Position numbers and translations under genes: made by a program
Part shown: positions 17,470-26,210 of the stretch, in pieces
How positions within the stretch are numbered: position 1 is the stretch's first letter
How the letters are laid out: each line of letters opens with the position of its first letter
Source: Natrinema hispanicum
Lineage (GTDB): Archaea; Halobacteriota; Halobacteria; Halobacteriales; Natrialbaceae
DNA length: 64,000 bases
Assembly: GCF_900111485.1 (NCBI RefSeq)
Contig: NZ_FOIC01000002.1
Location: 124,001-188,000, forward strand
Reading direction: 5' to 3'
The notes under the pieces: generated by a model
Seen by the model: the letters and a program-made list of their open reading frames with translations, nothing else
Database searches by the model: none
What the model was told of the DNA's origin: nothing

Positions 17470-18722
17470 CGGCCCACCTCCGCCAGCACGGACGTTCGTG
17501 CGGCCACCGCAAGCGGGTAGGGGACGGCAACGATGCCAGCCAGCACGGCGACGGCGATCCCGTAGGGGACGAACAGCGGATGGAACTGTGCGACCGCCCC
17601 GGGCGCGACGGTCGCGCTGGCGACCGCGTTGACGCCGGCGATCCCCGCCGCGCCGAGTCCGACGCCTACGACCGACCCGACGAGCGTCGTGATCCCGGTC
17701 GAAATCGCGATGACGGCGAGCCGGCCCCGCGCGGGGACGCCGACCGACTCGAGGACGGCGAGGGTACGCCGGTCCTCATCGACCGTCATCCCCATCGTCG
17801 TCGCGACGAACGACGCACAGATCGTCACGCCGACCACCAGCGCGATCACGCTGGTCGCAAACGCCAGCCCGTCATCGAACAGTGCGGTGGGATCGGCCGT
17901 GTCGGTGACCGCGACCGACGCGTCCGGGTACGCATCGGCAGCAGCCGACCGCGCGGCGTCGGGTTCGCCCCAGATCACCATCCGGTCGGCGAGTTCGCCG
18001 TCGGCAGCCCCGGACAACGACTGCAGTTCGCTGGCGTGGACGAGCGCGACCGGCGCACCGGCGTCGGTCTCGGAGACCGCAGTCACTGAAAAGTTGGTCG
18101 CGCGTCTCGGCGAGGTCGAAACGGTCAGGTCGTCACTAGCGGAGGCACCGAGCCGGTCAGCAGCGGTCCGAGAGAGCACGATCCCGCCAGTTCGTGGGCC
18201 GTCATACGAGCCGTTCGCATAGTGGGGATCACCGTCCTCGAGGGCATCTGTCGGCAGCCCCGCAACGGTCCGCGACTCGCCGTCCGGAACGACACCGACG
18301 AGTTGAACGGTCTGTGGGTCGCCGCCTGCCTCGAGGCGGCCCGCCTCGATTAGCACCGGCGAGGCGTGTGCGACGCCGTCATGTGCGCGGATCGTGCTGG
18401 CTCGCTCGTTGGTCGCTCCGAGCCGTGGTCCCTCGACCCCGTCGACGGACGACAACGTCTGCTGTGCTTCCGGCGTAATGTGGACAGTCGCGTCGTCCGT
18501 CGTCGTCACGCCGCCATCGGCCAGCGACAGCGCGATCCCCGTCACGACTAACAGGAACGCGATCGTCAGCGCGACGGCGGCGACAGTCGAAACGATCCGA
18601 CCCGCCGTCGTTCCCGTCGCTCGCTGCCACCACCGCGAGACCGTCAGAGAGAACAGTCCAGTCCACCGCCTGTGTCGCCGCGTCTCGAGGCCTTCGGGCA
18701 GGTCGTCGGTCTCATCGGACAT
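17466..18722 (-). CDS. ABC transporter permease (FtsX/MacB type), second subunit
   Basis: 418 residues with the same architecture as its downstream partner: a cytoplasmic start, helix 1 at about 50-75 (IVSTVAAVALTIAFLLVVTG), a long periplasm-like domain, and three C-terminal helices (ATSVIALVVGVTICASFVATT and two later). The start at 18722 (MSDETDDLPEGL) is preferred and overlaps the end of the ATPase gene by 11 bases. This gives a compact ATPase-permease-permease operon. The two permeases probably form a heterodimer. Confidence 0.88.
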   Translation of the reverse strand: MSDETDDLPEGLETRRHRRWTGLFSLTVSRWWQRATGTTAGRIVSTVAAVALTIAFLLVVTGIALSLADGGVTTTDDATVHITPEAQQTLSSVDGVEGPRLGATNERASTIRAHDGVAHASPVLIEAGRLEAGGDPQTVQLVGVVPDGESRTVAGLPTDALEDGDPHYANGSYDGPRTGGIVLSRTAADRLGASASDDLTVSTSPRRATNFSVTAVSETDAGAPVALVHASELQSLSGAADGELADRMVIWGEPDAARSAAADAYPDASVAVTDTADPTALFDDGLAFATSVIALVVGVTICASFVATTMGMTVDEDRRTLAVLESVGVPARGRLAVIAISTGITTLVGSVVGVGLGAAGIAGVNAVASATVAPGAVAQFHPLFVPYGIAVAVLAGIVAVPYPLAVAARTSVLAEVGR

Positions 18723-19476
18723 CGTCCACCTGACCGTCACGAAGCGTGATGACGCGATCGGCGACCGACAGCGTGGTCGCGTCGTGCGAGGCGACCACCA
18801 CCGCCCGATCGCGGCCGATATCAGTCAACAGTTCGAGGACGTCCGCCCCGGTCGCCGTGTCGAGCTCGCCCGTCGGCTCGTCGGCGACGATCACGTCCGG
18901 ATCCGTCGACAGCGCCCGTGCGATCGCGACGCGCTGGCGCTCACCGCCGCTGAGTTCGCCGGGCAAGTGCGTGCTACGATCGCCCAGTCCGACTGCCTCG
19001 AGCAGCGCCGTCGCACGCGCTCGCCGATCGGATCGTGAGATACCCGCCTGTACGAGCGGCAACGCGACGTTTGCGCGGGCCGACAGCGACGGCAGGAGAT
19101 GGAACCGCTGGAAGACGATCCCGATGTGACGCCGCCGCATCCGGGTTCGCTCCGCGTCGGACAGCGCCGTGAGATCGGTCCCGCACAGCAGTACGTTGCC
19201 GTCGGTCGGGACCAACAGCCCGGCGACCGCGTGTAGTATCGTCGATTTCCCACTCCCGCTTGGTCCCTCGAGCCCGAGGATGGACCCCATCGGCACGTCG
19301 AACGACACGTCCCGGAGTGCGGTCACCGTTCGCTCGTCACTCGAGCGAAGCCGACCGCCACCCGATCCGTACTGGTGGGTGACACCCTCGAGGCGAACGG
19401 CCGTCGTCGATTCGCGGCTGTCCGCTTCGATTGCCGACGACCGCGAATCCTGCGCTGATCGGTTGAACATCCTCAC
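18712..19476 (-). CDS. ABC transporter ATP-binding protein (LolD/MacB type)
   Basis: 254 residues. Walker A is GPSGSGKST, the Q-loop is IVFQRFHLLPSLS, the signature is LSGGERQRVAIARAL, Walker B is VIVADEPTGELD, and the switch His is in VVASHD. The first 28 residues are variable. It is the first gene of a three-gene operon with two FtsX-like permeases. The start is either 19476 or the ATG two codons later (19470). Confidence 0.93.
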   Translation of the reverse strand: MRMFNRSAQDSRSSAIEADSRESTTAVRLEGVTHQYGSGGGRLRSSDERTVTALRDVSFDVPMGSILGLEGPSGSGKSTILHAVAGLLVPTDGNVLLCGTDLTALSDAERTRMRRRHIGIVFQRFHLLPSLSARANVALPLVQAGISRSDRRARATALLEAVGLGDRSTHLPGELSGGERQRVAIARALSTDPDVIVADEPTGELDTATGADVLELLTDIGRDRAVVVASHDATTLSVADRVITLRDGQVDDVR

Positions 19477-19971
19477 GGGGTCTCACGACAGGCCAACGGC
19501 ACACCGACTCATTGTTTCGACCCCGTTTACCCACGCAAGACGGCTGTTACTCGCGGTTGCAGACAGACAACTGGACACAATAGACGGCGTTCAACGACTG
19601 TCAGGCCAGTCGTGTGGCTGTCGCGGGGCTCGAGCGACAGCCGAGCGGTAGGGACGGCTTGTCGGCTGACCGGTGACTGAAACGGGCACGTACAGGTTGG
19701 CACGATAGTAAGTCACGGAATTGTGATCGATTCGCGCACCCGAACCGTACTCGAGCCCTGCGTTCAGAACGGGGTGAGGACATCAACCGCGACTCCTAGT
19801 TACCGCAAGTGAACCGGCCAACGCCAGACGGCCTGAGACGAACTCCTGTCATACGGTCTGCTGTACCGATGTCCCGATGTGATCGCAGTGCGGGTTGCGG
19901 TCCCACCGGCACTGACTGATAGGAGTCCGTATCACAGCACCGACCGAAAAAACGAGAGTGACCGTGTGCGA
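19477..19971. other. Intergenic region containing repeat copy D
   Basis: About 495 bp upstream of the ABC operon. The only recognisable content is repeat copy D (19851-19932) and presumably the operon promoter near 19500. Open frames within it do not look coding. Confidence 0.5.
19851..19932 (-). repeat. Copy D of the intergenic hairpin repeat family
   Basis: An 82-bp copy, the best preserved at both ends. It begins ATACGGTCT (19851-19859) and ends AGTCCGTAT (19924-19932), which are inverted repeats of each other at eight of nine positions. The interior holds GCAGTGCGGGTTGCGGTCCCA and CCGGCACTGACTGAT in pieces shared with copies C and E. Confidence 0.85.
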
Positions 19972-20184
19972 TTACGTAGCGGTGAACCCGAGGTCGTTGA
20001 TTGTGTCGACGAGTTTCGGGAGGTCGAGACGATCGTCACCCTCAATTTCGACCGTTCCCTCGATGTGGTTTGCGCTGACGCGCGTGACGCCGTCGGCGTG
20101 GCGCAGTTCGTGCTGTATCGTGTCTTCACAGCCGTTGCACATCATGTCAGATACCTGTATCTGGTGGACTTTTGCTGTTGCCAT
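19972..20184 (-). CDS. Heavy-metal-associated (HMA) domain protein, CopZ-like
   Basis: 70 residues, a single ferredoxin-like HMA domain. The metal site is SDMMCNGCEDTIQ (Cys-x-x-Cys, about residues 16-19). It is followed by VTRVSANHIEGTVEIEG and ends with LVDTINDLGFTAT. This is a probable copper chaperone. No P-type ATPase lies nearby. A TATA-like TTTATATC on the minus strand at about 20210-20217 lies about 30 bp upstream of the start, fitting a leaderless transcript. The usual Gly before M-x-C is replaced by Asp-Met. Confidence 0.88.
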   Translation of the reverse strand: MATAKVHQIQVSDMMCNGCEDTIQHELRHADGVTRVSANHIEGTVEIEGDDRLDLPKLVDTINDLGFTAT

Positions 20185-20309
20185 GATCGCAGGAATACAC
20201 GCCAAGCACTGATATAAAGCTATCATATGACGAATATGCAACACGATCGGCCAACCTGCCGCCGACGAGCCGACGTATTCACACACCACTCTCGTTAAAG
20301 CGTCTTCCC

Positions 20310-20450
20310 TCGTGGACGGCAACGAGCTTGCGACCAGTGGGTTATATCGGTATAGCGGTGAGGGTGCCAAGCCCCCGCCCTCAAGGAGCTGCCAACGGCG
20401 GCAAGTAGGCCGGGGGAGTTCACACGGTGCTCGTTTGGTTGAGAACATCA
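20310..20450 (+). mobile_element. Probable 3' remnant of an IS1341/TnpB-type element
   Basis: One frame reads ALKELPTAASRPGEFTRCSFG followed by a stop, beginning at about 20378. This resembles the ALKEP-TAASR tail I recall from haloarchaeal TnpB proteins. The same DNA folds into two nested hairpins: an outer stem, GCCCCCGCC at 20370-20378 with GGCCGGGGG at 20408-20416 (one mismatch), and an inner stem, GCTGCC at 20388-20393 with GGCGGC at 20397-20402. Such 3' ends carry the guide-RNA scaffold in intact elements. No transposase or TnpB body is present. The identification rests on memory of the family. Confidence 0.42.
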
Positions 20451-20696
20451 CCAGATCGTGTGAGTCTCTCACAAACGCGGCGGGGGCGTCCGCCGGTCGA
20501 TAGCTTCCTGTCATACGGTCACGGCAGTACGGACAGCGACGATGCACGTTTCAGGTCTCCGCTATGGAAATCGCCAGCAGGCACAGCCCTCCAACAAGAC
20601 TCTTGGTCCACTCCAACTTCTTGGCCGTCTCGAGCGGGGTAAAATCGCAAGACGGCGGGCTATTCGGTGTCTGCTGCACTTCGACAAGAAATGAAG

Positions 20697-20770
20697 TCCG
20701 CCCTCCCCGATTTGAACGGGGGACAAGTCGATCTACAGTCGACTGCTCTACCAGTCTGAGCTAAGGGCGG
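20697..20770 (-). tRNA. tRNA-Tyr (anticodon GTA)
   Basis: A 74-nt cloverleaf on the minus strand. The acceptor stem CCGCCCT pairs with AGGGCGG, with discriminator A. The D-arm is GCTC-AGACTGGTA-GAGC. The anticodon arm is GTCGA-CTGTAGA-TCGAC, with anticodon GTA. The T-arm is CCCCG-TTCAAAT-CGGGG. The first base pair is C1-G72, the archaeal tRNA-Tyr identity element. There is no intron and CCA is not encoded. Confidence 0.95.
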
Positions 20771-20902
20771 GCACTTCGCACTCAAACGTAGCCGCCGTAG
20801 TGCACATAAGGGTTATTATTCGAGACGGTGAGAACATATCAGATTCCGTCAGTAGCACCATGATTGATATAGATGGCGTGATAAGACGAGAGCAATTCAC
20901 CG

Positions 20903-21523
20903 ATGAGCAAGATCACGTTCCGTGCCGACGACGACCTCGTCGCGCAACTCGAGGCGCTCGAGGCCTCGAAAAGCGAAGCCATGCGGGAGGCGCTTCGCGC
21001 ATATCTCGAGGACGAGGTGACTCGGAGCAACGATGCACGCTCCGATACGGAACGGACACACGCGGGTGCGATCGACGATCTCGTGCGCGATCGCGTCGAC
21101 GAGCGACTCGATGCGCGATTGCGAGAGGTGGGGCTCAGTCGCGCGAGCACACGAGCGCGCGGATCGACATCGCCACACGATGTCACCATCTCGATCTCGC
21201 TTGACGGTTCGACAGACGCGGCGGACGAACTGGACGCGGTTGACGTCACCCGGGCGCGTGAGACAGCGGATGACGAGCAGCGACCGGCACAGTCACACGA
21301 ACCGACAGCGTCCCAGCCACAGGACGACGACGTGCAGTGCAGCCAGTGTGGCAACCCTCTCGAGGGCGACCACGTCTACTGCCCCAACTGCGGCGAAAAG
21401 GCGTCGCGGCGATTGTTCTGTGAGTGTGGCGATGAGATTCGATCCGACTGGTCGTTCTGTCCCAGCTGCGGGCGTCGGACGCCCGCAGCGGACGTTCTCG
21501 AGTCGGACAGTACGCAATACTGA
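20903..21523 (+). CDS. cdrL: CdrL-like regulator: RHH domain plus double zinc ribbon
   Basis: 206 residues. Residues 1-45 form a ribbon-helix-helix domain (ITFRADDDLVAQLEALEAS, then KSEAMREALRAYLEDE). A polar linker of about 90 residues follows. The C-terminal 65 residues hold two zinc ribbons (CSQCGNPL...YCPNCG and CECGDEI...FCPSCG). This is the architecture of the long cell-division regulator CdrL, found upstream of cdrS-ftsZ2 in haloarchaea. It probably binds the promoter of cdrS-ftsZ2. A TATA-like GGTTATTATTCG at about 20811 precedes it. ATAAGAC at 20881-20887 resembles the downstream operator half-sites, so autoregulation is possible. Confidence 0.85.
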   Translation: MSKITFRADDDLVAQLEALEASKSEAMREALRAYLEDEVTRSNDARSDTERTHAGAIDDLVRDRVDERLDARLREVGLSRASTRARGSTSPHDVTISISLDGSTDAADELDAVDVTRARETADDEQRPAQSHEPTASQPQDDDVQCSQCGNPLEGDHVYCPNCGEKASRRLFCECGDEIRSDWSFCPSCGRRTPAADVLESDSTQY

Positions 21524-21528
21524 TCAGT

Positions 21529-21700
21529 GTAAGACGCTGAAAATCACGACCAGCGAAAACTTTATTGTCCAAGACAAACATCGACTTATTCGCGTAAGAC
21601 GGATTGTCTTACAGCCGTCGACAAGACGGAAAATCGCCCGACTACGGGCGGTTTGGACGTAAGACACGCCGCGTCTGACAGGGGCGCGCCACCGTCTTAC
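21529..21700 (+). promoter_or_regulatory. Promoter/operator region of cdrS-ftsZ2 with GTAAGAC repeats
   Basis: The heptamer GTAAGAC or its complement GTCTTAC occurs five times: 21529-21535, 21594-21600, 21606-21612, 21659-21665 and 21694-21700. The second and third form a palindrome with a 5-base spacer, and the fourth and fifth form a wider inverted pair. TTGTCCAAGACAA at 21565-21577 is a related palindrome. A TATA-like AAAACTTTATTG lies at 21556-21567. This would place the transcript start at or near the central palindrome and leave a leader of more than 100 nt. It is a plausible binding array for the ribbon-helix-helix proteins CdrL and/or CdrS. Confidence 0.65.
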
Positions 21701-21718
21701 CCAACGGGGAATACAACC

Positions 21719-21898
21719 ATGGAGCGTGTGACACTGCGAATCCCAAAGCAGCAGATCGAGGAAGTAGAGCAATTGGTCGACTCGGGCGAGTTCCCGAACC
21801 GGAGCGAAGCGATCCGGTCGGCCGTCCGTGAGATGATCAACGAACAGGCGGACGGCCCAACTGAGCAGTCCGGCAAACGCAACTGGGCGAAGGTGTAA
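21719..21898 (+). CDS. cdrS: CdrS, small ribbon-helix-helix cell-division regulator
   Basis: 59 residues, almost entirely one RHH domain: strand [17 protein letters not shown] and helices [21 protein letters not shown]. It directly precedes ftsZ2 with two bases between stop and start, so the two are one transcript. CdrS is described in haloarchaea as a transcriptional regulator linked to FtsZ2-based division. An in-frame upstream start at 21653 lies within the operator repeats and is rejected. Confidence 0.92.
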   Translation: MERVTLRIPKQQIEEVEQLVDSGEFPNRSEAIRSAVREMINEQADGPTEQSGKRNWAKV

Positions 21899-21900
21899 CG

Positions 21901-23088
21901 ATGCAGGATATCGTCCAAGACGCCTTAGAGAACGCAGAAGAAGAGGCCCGAGAGATGGACGCCTCGATGGACGGTGACGAGTTCGGGGACCCCCGAATCG
22001 TGATCGTTGGTTGTGGCGGTGCCGGTAATAACACCATCAACCGACTGTACAACATCGGCGTCGACGGTGCCGACACGGTCGCGATCAACACGGACAAACA
22101 GCACCTCAAGATGATCGAGGCCGACACGAAGATCCTCGTCGGCAAGTCGCTCACGAACGGGCTCGGCGCTGGCGGCGACCCATCGATGGGCGAGCGCGCG
22201 ACTGAGATGGCCCAGAGCACGGTCAAAGAGGTTCTCGGCGACGCGGACCTCGTGTTCGTGACCGCTGGGATGGGTGGTGGCACCGGCACGGGTGCTGCCC
22301 CCGTCGTCTCGAAGATCGCCAAAGAGCAGGGTGCGATCGTCGTCGGCATGGTCTCGACACCGTTTAACGTCGAGCGCGCCCGTACGGTCAAAGCCGAGGA
22401 GGGCTTAGAGAAACTGCGTGAGCAGGCCGACTCGATCATCGTCCTCGACAACAACCGGCTGCTCGATTACGTCCCGAATCTGCCGATCGGGAAGGCGTTC
22501 TCGGTGATGGACCAGATCATCGCCGAGACCGTCAAAGGCATCTCGGAGACCATCACCCAGCCCTCGCTGATCAACCTGGACTACGCCGACATGTCCACGA
22601 TCATGAATCAGGGCGGCGTCGCGGTGATGCTCGTCGGCGAGACCCAGGACAAGAACAAGACCGACGAAGTCGTCAAGGACGCGATGAACCACCCGCTGTT
22701 GGACGTCGACTACCGCGGCGCGTCCGGCGGACTCGTCCACATTACCGGCGGCCCCGACCTCACGCTCAAAGAGGCCGAGGGCATCGCCGACAACATCACC
22801 GAACGCCTCGAGGCCAGCGCGAACGTCATCTGGGGAGCCCGCATCCAGGACAACTACAAGGGCAAAGTTCGCGTCATGGCGATCATGACCGGCGTCCAGA
22901 GCGCACAGGTGCTCGGCCCGACGACCCAGAAACAGGCCGACAAGTCCCGTGCGAGCATCGAAGACGTGAGCGATACGGACTTCGACGCGAGCAATCACAT
23001 CGAAGACGGCGGCTCCCGACGCGGCGCACACAGCGACGGTGGCCGAAACGAGCTCGAGCGACAGAACGGCGTCGACGTCATCCGGTAA
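21901..23088 (+). CDS. ftsZ2: Cell division protein FtsZ2
   Basis: 395 residues. The tubulin/FtsZ GTPase fold shows [16 protein letters not shown] near the N-terminus and the [19 protein letters not shown] signature (residues about 120-138). The T7-region [15 protein letters not shown] carries the residues that complete the neighbouring subunit's GTPase site. Position after cdrS and the N-terminal [15 protein letters not shown] identify FtsZ2 rather than FtsZ1; FtsZ2 acts in midcell constriction. The C-terminal 60 residues are a variable polar tail. The gene ends 30-40 bp before a T-run at 23125-23129 that may terminate transcription. Confidence 0.96.
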   Translation: MQDIVQDALENAEEEAREMDASMDGDEFGDPRIVIVGCGGAGNNTINRLYNIGVDGADTVAINTDKQHLKMIEADTKILVGKSLTNGLGAGGDPSMGERATEMAQSTVKEVLGDADLVFVTAGMGGGTGTGAAPVVSKIAKEQGAIVVGMVSTPFNVERARTVKAEEGLEKLREQADSIIVLDNNRLLDYVPNLPIGKAFSVMDQIIAETVKGISETITQPSLINLDYADMSTIMNQGGVAVMLVGETQDKNKTDEVVKDAMNHPLLDVDYRGASGGLVHITGGPDLTLKEAEGIADNITERLEASANVIWGARIQDNYKGKVRVMAIMTGVQSAQVLGPTTQKQADKSRASIEDVSDTDFDASNHIEDGGSRRGAHSDGGRNELERQNGVDVIR

Positions 23089-23330
23089 CCTCCACGCGGT
23101 ACCTGACACACCACCGGTTCCGCTTTTTACGTGGTCAGCGATCAGGACTCAGACCACCGTCTCGGTATCACCGATTCCGACCGGCAGTCAAACCAATAGT
23201 GAACTCGTCTTCGCGACCGGTCAAGACGCCTGTTTACGAACGTATACAGGCGTGAGTCATCCATGCGGTCTACAGAAACGGGAGGACGAACGCAGTGTGT
23301 CAGACAGTTCGTCCGCCTCGAGCCGACGAA

Positions 23331-24290
23331 TCAGACGAGTGACTCGAGCAACGAGCACTTCCGACAGACTTCGCGGGTGGTCGTCGAGCCACACTCGACA
23401 CACTCCTGGAGGTCGGCCCCGTCGTCGCCGCTGAATTCATCAGAGAGGATGCCTGCCAGTTCTTCGTACCCCGAGAGAATCGAGTGACGCGTGCCGGGGT
23501 GGTTCTCCTCGAGCCCGTAGAGGAGTTGCTGGATCTCGCCGCGATAGGCCTCACTCGAGTGAGGACACTCCGTGATGTGGGCCGGCAAGTCGTTGACGTG
23601 GGCGTAGAGGGCGACTTCTTTTTCGGGAACGTCGCGCAGCGGCTTCGCACGCGGGACGAACTCGTCTTGTTCGTCCCGTTCGGAGAGCGGCCCGAGGCTG
23701 GCGTCGAAGTGTTTCGCCATCTGTTCGACGTCGCCCTCGAGGAAGTTCATCAGCGCCGACTGGGCCTCGTCATCGAGATTGTGGCCTGTCAGTAGAAGAT
23801 CCGCCTCGAGTTCGTCGGCGTATTTCGAGAGGAGATCGCGCCGAAAGACGCCACAGTAGGCACAGGCGGCCATGTTTTCGGGGTCGTCCTCGACGACGTC
23901 GTCCATCCGGACGCCGAACTCCTCCTCGTAGCTGACGACTTCGTGGCGGATGCCAAGGTCGTCGGTGAGGTCCACACAGGCCTCGAGGCTCTTATCGCGG
24001 TAGCCCTCGATTCCCTCGTGGATCGTCAACCCGACGAGTTCGATGCGAGGATCCGCGGCGAAGGTGTCGTGGAGAATCTTCGTGAGAACGACGCTGTCTT
24101 TGCCCCCGGAGAGGCCGATCACCCACGTCTGTGGGTTCTCGGGCGTCACGTCGTGTGGAACGAGATCGTCTCGTCGGACTCGTCGACGGACCCGTTTTTC
24201 GACCGACTCACGGAAGTGATCCGCACAGAGGTGTGCCCCCGAGTAGGCGGCGTGCATGATCGCCTCCTCCTCACACCGATTGCAGTCCAT
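23331..24290 (-). CDS. ncsA: tRNA 2-thiolation protein NcsA (TIGR00269 family)
   Basis: 319 residues. The N-terminal zinc ribbon starts CNRCEEEA. The PP-loop ATPase motif SGGKDSVVLTKIL (about residues 56-68) adenylates U34 of the tRNA. The central CAYCGVFRR and a later Cys (ITECPHSSEAYRG) are the catalytic cysteine positions. A C-terminal CVECGSTTTREVCRKC ribbon ends the protein. It works with SAMP proteins to thiolate wobble uridine of Lys, Glu and Gln tRNAs. The start at 24290 (MDCNRCEEEA) is standard; a TATA-like TTTTTATTG on the minus strand lies about 100 bp upstream. Confidence 0.93.
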   Translation of the reverse strand: MDCNRCEEEAIMHAAYSGAHLCADHFRESVEKRVRRRVRRDDLVPHDVTPENPQTWVIGLSGGKDSVVLTKILHDTFAADPRIELVGLTIHEGIEGYRDKSLEACVDLTDDLGIRHEVVSYEEEFGVRMDDVVEDDPENMAACAYCGVFRRDLLSKYADELEADLLLTGHNLDDEAQSALMNFLEGDVEQMAKHFDASLGPLSERDEQDEFVPRAKPLRDVPEKEVALYAHVNDLPAHITECPHSSEAYRGEIQQLLYGLEENHPGTRHSILSGYEELAGILSDEFSGDDGADLQECVECGSTTTREVCRKCSLLESLV

Positions 24291-24610
24291 CGCGAAAGCG
24301 TTGCCGTCGGACGCGTATGTCCGTTTCGTCTCCTGGGCATCCCCACAGCAGCCCCTCGAGCCAACCGCGTCGGGGCCAGATATGACAATAAAAACGAGTT
24401 TCGACAGCGAGGACGACAACAGCACATGGCGATGTATGACAGGTCGCAGCCGACGTCCTACCGGCTGATCGACAGGTTCGATGGCGGCGTTGGCTGGCTC
24501 GCTTACCCCAATGAAGCTGGACGCCGCGCGACACTGGTGAACAGGCGGACACAACTACGTGCGCTAGTCGACGCGCTCTGATCGGGCTTGCCGAACTCGG
24601 TCGTGTGCTT
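24291..24610. other. Intergenic region, no gene seen
   Basis: A 320-bp gap between ncsA and the alpha/beta hydrolase gene, both on the minus strand. The ncsA promoter lies in it (minus-strand TTTTTATTGTC near 24385). The rest shows no gene, repeat or structured element. Confidence 0.5.
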
Positions 24611-25330
24611 TCAAGCCGGGACCGTCGATCGCTCCTCGACGGCGTTGGACCCCTCCTTGAGCGCGCTGAGTACGAGGTCGACGTATCGATCGCGGACCCC
24701 AGCGGAGAACAGCTCGTGGCCGCCATCGTAGAGGACGACGTGATCGGCGGGGACGCGCTCGCCGATCGGGCGCAGGTCGATGACGGGATCACGAAGCGAG
24801 CAGAAGACGACGGCATCGTGGTCGATCGTCAACAACTCCCGCTGTGCGCGGCGGGTTTCCCGGACGAACGCCGGCGAAACCCACGAGGGAAGCGTCGCGA
24901 GCTGGTGGTCGGTCGCCCGTTCGCCCATCGCCTCCCGGTCCAGTTCGGTGACGGGCAGACACGGGAACGCGGTTGGGACCAGCGAAACCGCCTCGAGCAC
25001 CGGTTCCGGGAAGGCGTCACCGTAGCCCCACCACGGGCTCAGATAGACGTGGTTGTCCGCGCCATCGAGCGCCTGTGCGATCAGCGCACCCGCGCTGTGG
25101 CCGAGCAACTGGTACGTCTCGAGGTCGCGGACGTACTCGGCGACCGGCTCGAGCCAGTCGGCTTTGAAGTCGTCGATGTCCGTCGGGAGTTCGAACGCGT
25201 GGACACGATAGCCGGCCTCGGTCAGCTGGCCAAGAAGCCAGCTGACGTTTTCGTGGGTCCAGCGGTTGCCCCAGCCCATAACGAAGACAAGGTCCTCGTC
25301 GCCGTCGTCGTTGAAGATCCGGTGTCGCAT
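24611..25330 (-). CDS. Alpha/beta hydrolase
   Basis: 239 residues. The nucleophile elbow is LLGHSAGALIA (Ser about 78), the acid is probably Asp in SLRDPVIDLRP, and the His is in YDGGHELFSAG near residue 215. The oxyanion region VMGWGNRWTHEN starts the core at residue 17. The substrate is unknown; sequence features suggest a small ester or lactone rather than a lipid. The start at 25330 (MRHRIFNDDGDEDL) is chosen because the longer frame to 25582 is shadow. Confidence 0.85.
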   Translation of the reverse strand: MRHRIFNDDGDEDLVFVMGWGNRWTHENVSWLLGQLTEAGYRVHAFELPTDIDDFKADWLEPVAEYVRDLETYQLLGHSAGALIAQALDGADNHVYLSPWWGYGDAFPEPVLEAVSLVPTAFPCLPVTELDREAMGERATDHQLATLPSWVSPAFVRETRRAQRELLTIDHDAVVFCSLRDPVIDLRPIGERVPADHVVLYDGGHELFSAGVRDRYVDLVLSALKEGSNAVEERSTVPA

Positions 25331-25526
25331 ACGGGTCCGTACATCGGACGGCGATAAAAATCTGCATGCGTGACACGATGGCTGCCGGCGAGGCGACGCT
25401 GGGACGAAAGCTGGGCGGTCCTCGGCCACGACGACACGATGCTCCGTCGCCACTGATAGCCCGCGCTCGGGCACGATGTCGACAGACGGGAAACCGTTTT
25501 GCGACTCGAGCGCCCACCACCGCATG

Positions 25527-26210
25527 ATGAGTGGATTCGCCCGGGACATGGCAGTCAACCGCCTCGAGCGACTGGTCGACACCGTCGAAGACGAGCGGCT
25601 GCCGGTCCCCGTTCGCGAGGTGTGGGCTGTCGGCGACGTGGCGCTAGGGCTCGATCCCGTCGAGCGACTGGACGTCTACATCACGAAGGACATCCTCATG
25701 CGCGACGACAGCGAGCGGGCGACCGCCAGCCCTGACAACGCGGACCCGGACAGCCAGTTTCGCGACTCACATGGCATCGCGGGCGTCGGCAAGACCGTCC
25801 GGGCCGACTGGGCTCGCGAGCACCCCCAGTATCTCCGGGCCAACGCCAACGGCCACGCCGCTCCCGAGAAATGTCTCGCCGCCCACCTCCTCGAGGACGA
25901 CGAACCGATCCACTTCGAGGTCTGTAACGCGTCGTTCGAGGATAACGTCACCCAGCGGCTACGCGGGGCACAACTGCGCGAGGACTACACGCAGTTGCTC
26001 GATCCCCGCGGGGTCTGTCTCTGGGCCAATGGGACCAGAAGCAACGACGCGTTCCGAAAACTCCGCGACGGCGAGTTGGCGTTGCCGGCGCTGTCGCGCG
26101 CACTCGAGATGCTCGGGTTAGACGGCGACGAAGCCGCGTCCGCTGCACGGGAACTTCATGCCTGGCGTGATCGGCAGGACGGCGTGACGGTCCGTGGGGA
26201 CGTCGTCTAA
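25527..26210 (+). CDS. DUF7095-type conserved haloarchaeal protein
   Basis: 227 residues, soluble. Strong features are PVREVWAVGDVALGLDPVERLDVYITKDIL (a nucleotidyltransferase-like beginning, positions about 30-60), a middle section ending FEVCNASFEDNVTQRLRGAQLREDY, and CLWANGTRSNDAFRKLRDGELALPALSRAL. Similar proteins occur widely in haloarchaea without known function. The start could be 25524, 25527 or 25548; 25527 is used because MSGFARDMAVNRLERLVD reads as a natural N-terminus. It converges with the gene ending at 26303 across repeat copy B. Confidence 0.75.
   Translation: MSGFARDMAVNRLERLVDTVEDERLPVPVREVWAVGDVALGLDPVERLDVYITKDILMRDDSERATASPDNADPDSQFRDSHGIAGVGKTVRADWAREHPQYLRANANGHAAPEKCLAAHLLEDDEPIHFEVCNASFEDNVTQRLRGAQLREDYTQLLDPRGVCLWANGTRSNDAFRKLRDGELALPALSRALEMLGLDGDEAASAARELHAWRDRQDGVTVRGDVV

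Larger units (their letters stand above)
20185..20902. other. Gap holding an element remnant and tRNA-Tyr
   Basis: A 718-bp stretch without a complete protein gene. It contains, in order, the HMA promoter, a probable TnpB-element tail (20310-20450), a 14-base match to the edge of repeat copy D (CCTGTCATACGGTC at about 20512), tRNA-Tyr, and the cdrL promoter. Confidence 0.55.

Noticed and set aside
20310-20450. Riboswitch or RNase P/SRP RNA
   Set aside because: The nested hairpins lack the conserved cores of those RNAs, and the coding-like tail fits a TnpB-element remnant better.
20509-20550. Eighth copy of the hairpin repeat
   Set aside because: CCTGTCATACGGTC matches the left edge and flank of copy D over 14 bases, but the rest does not align, so I do not count it as a copy.
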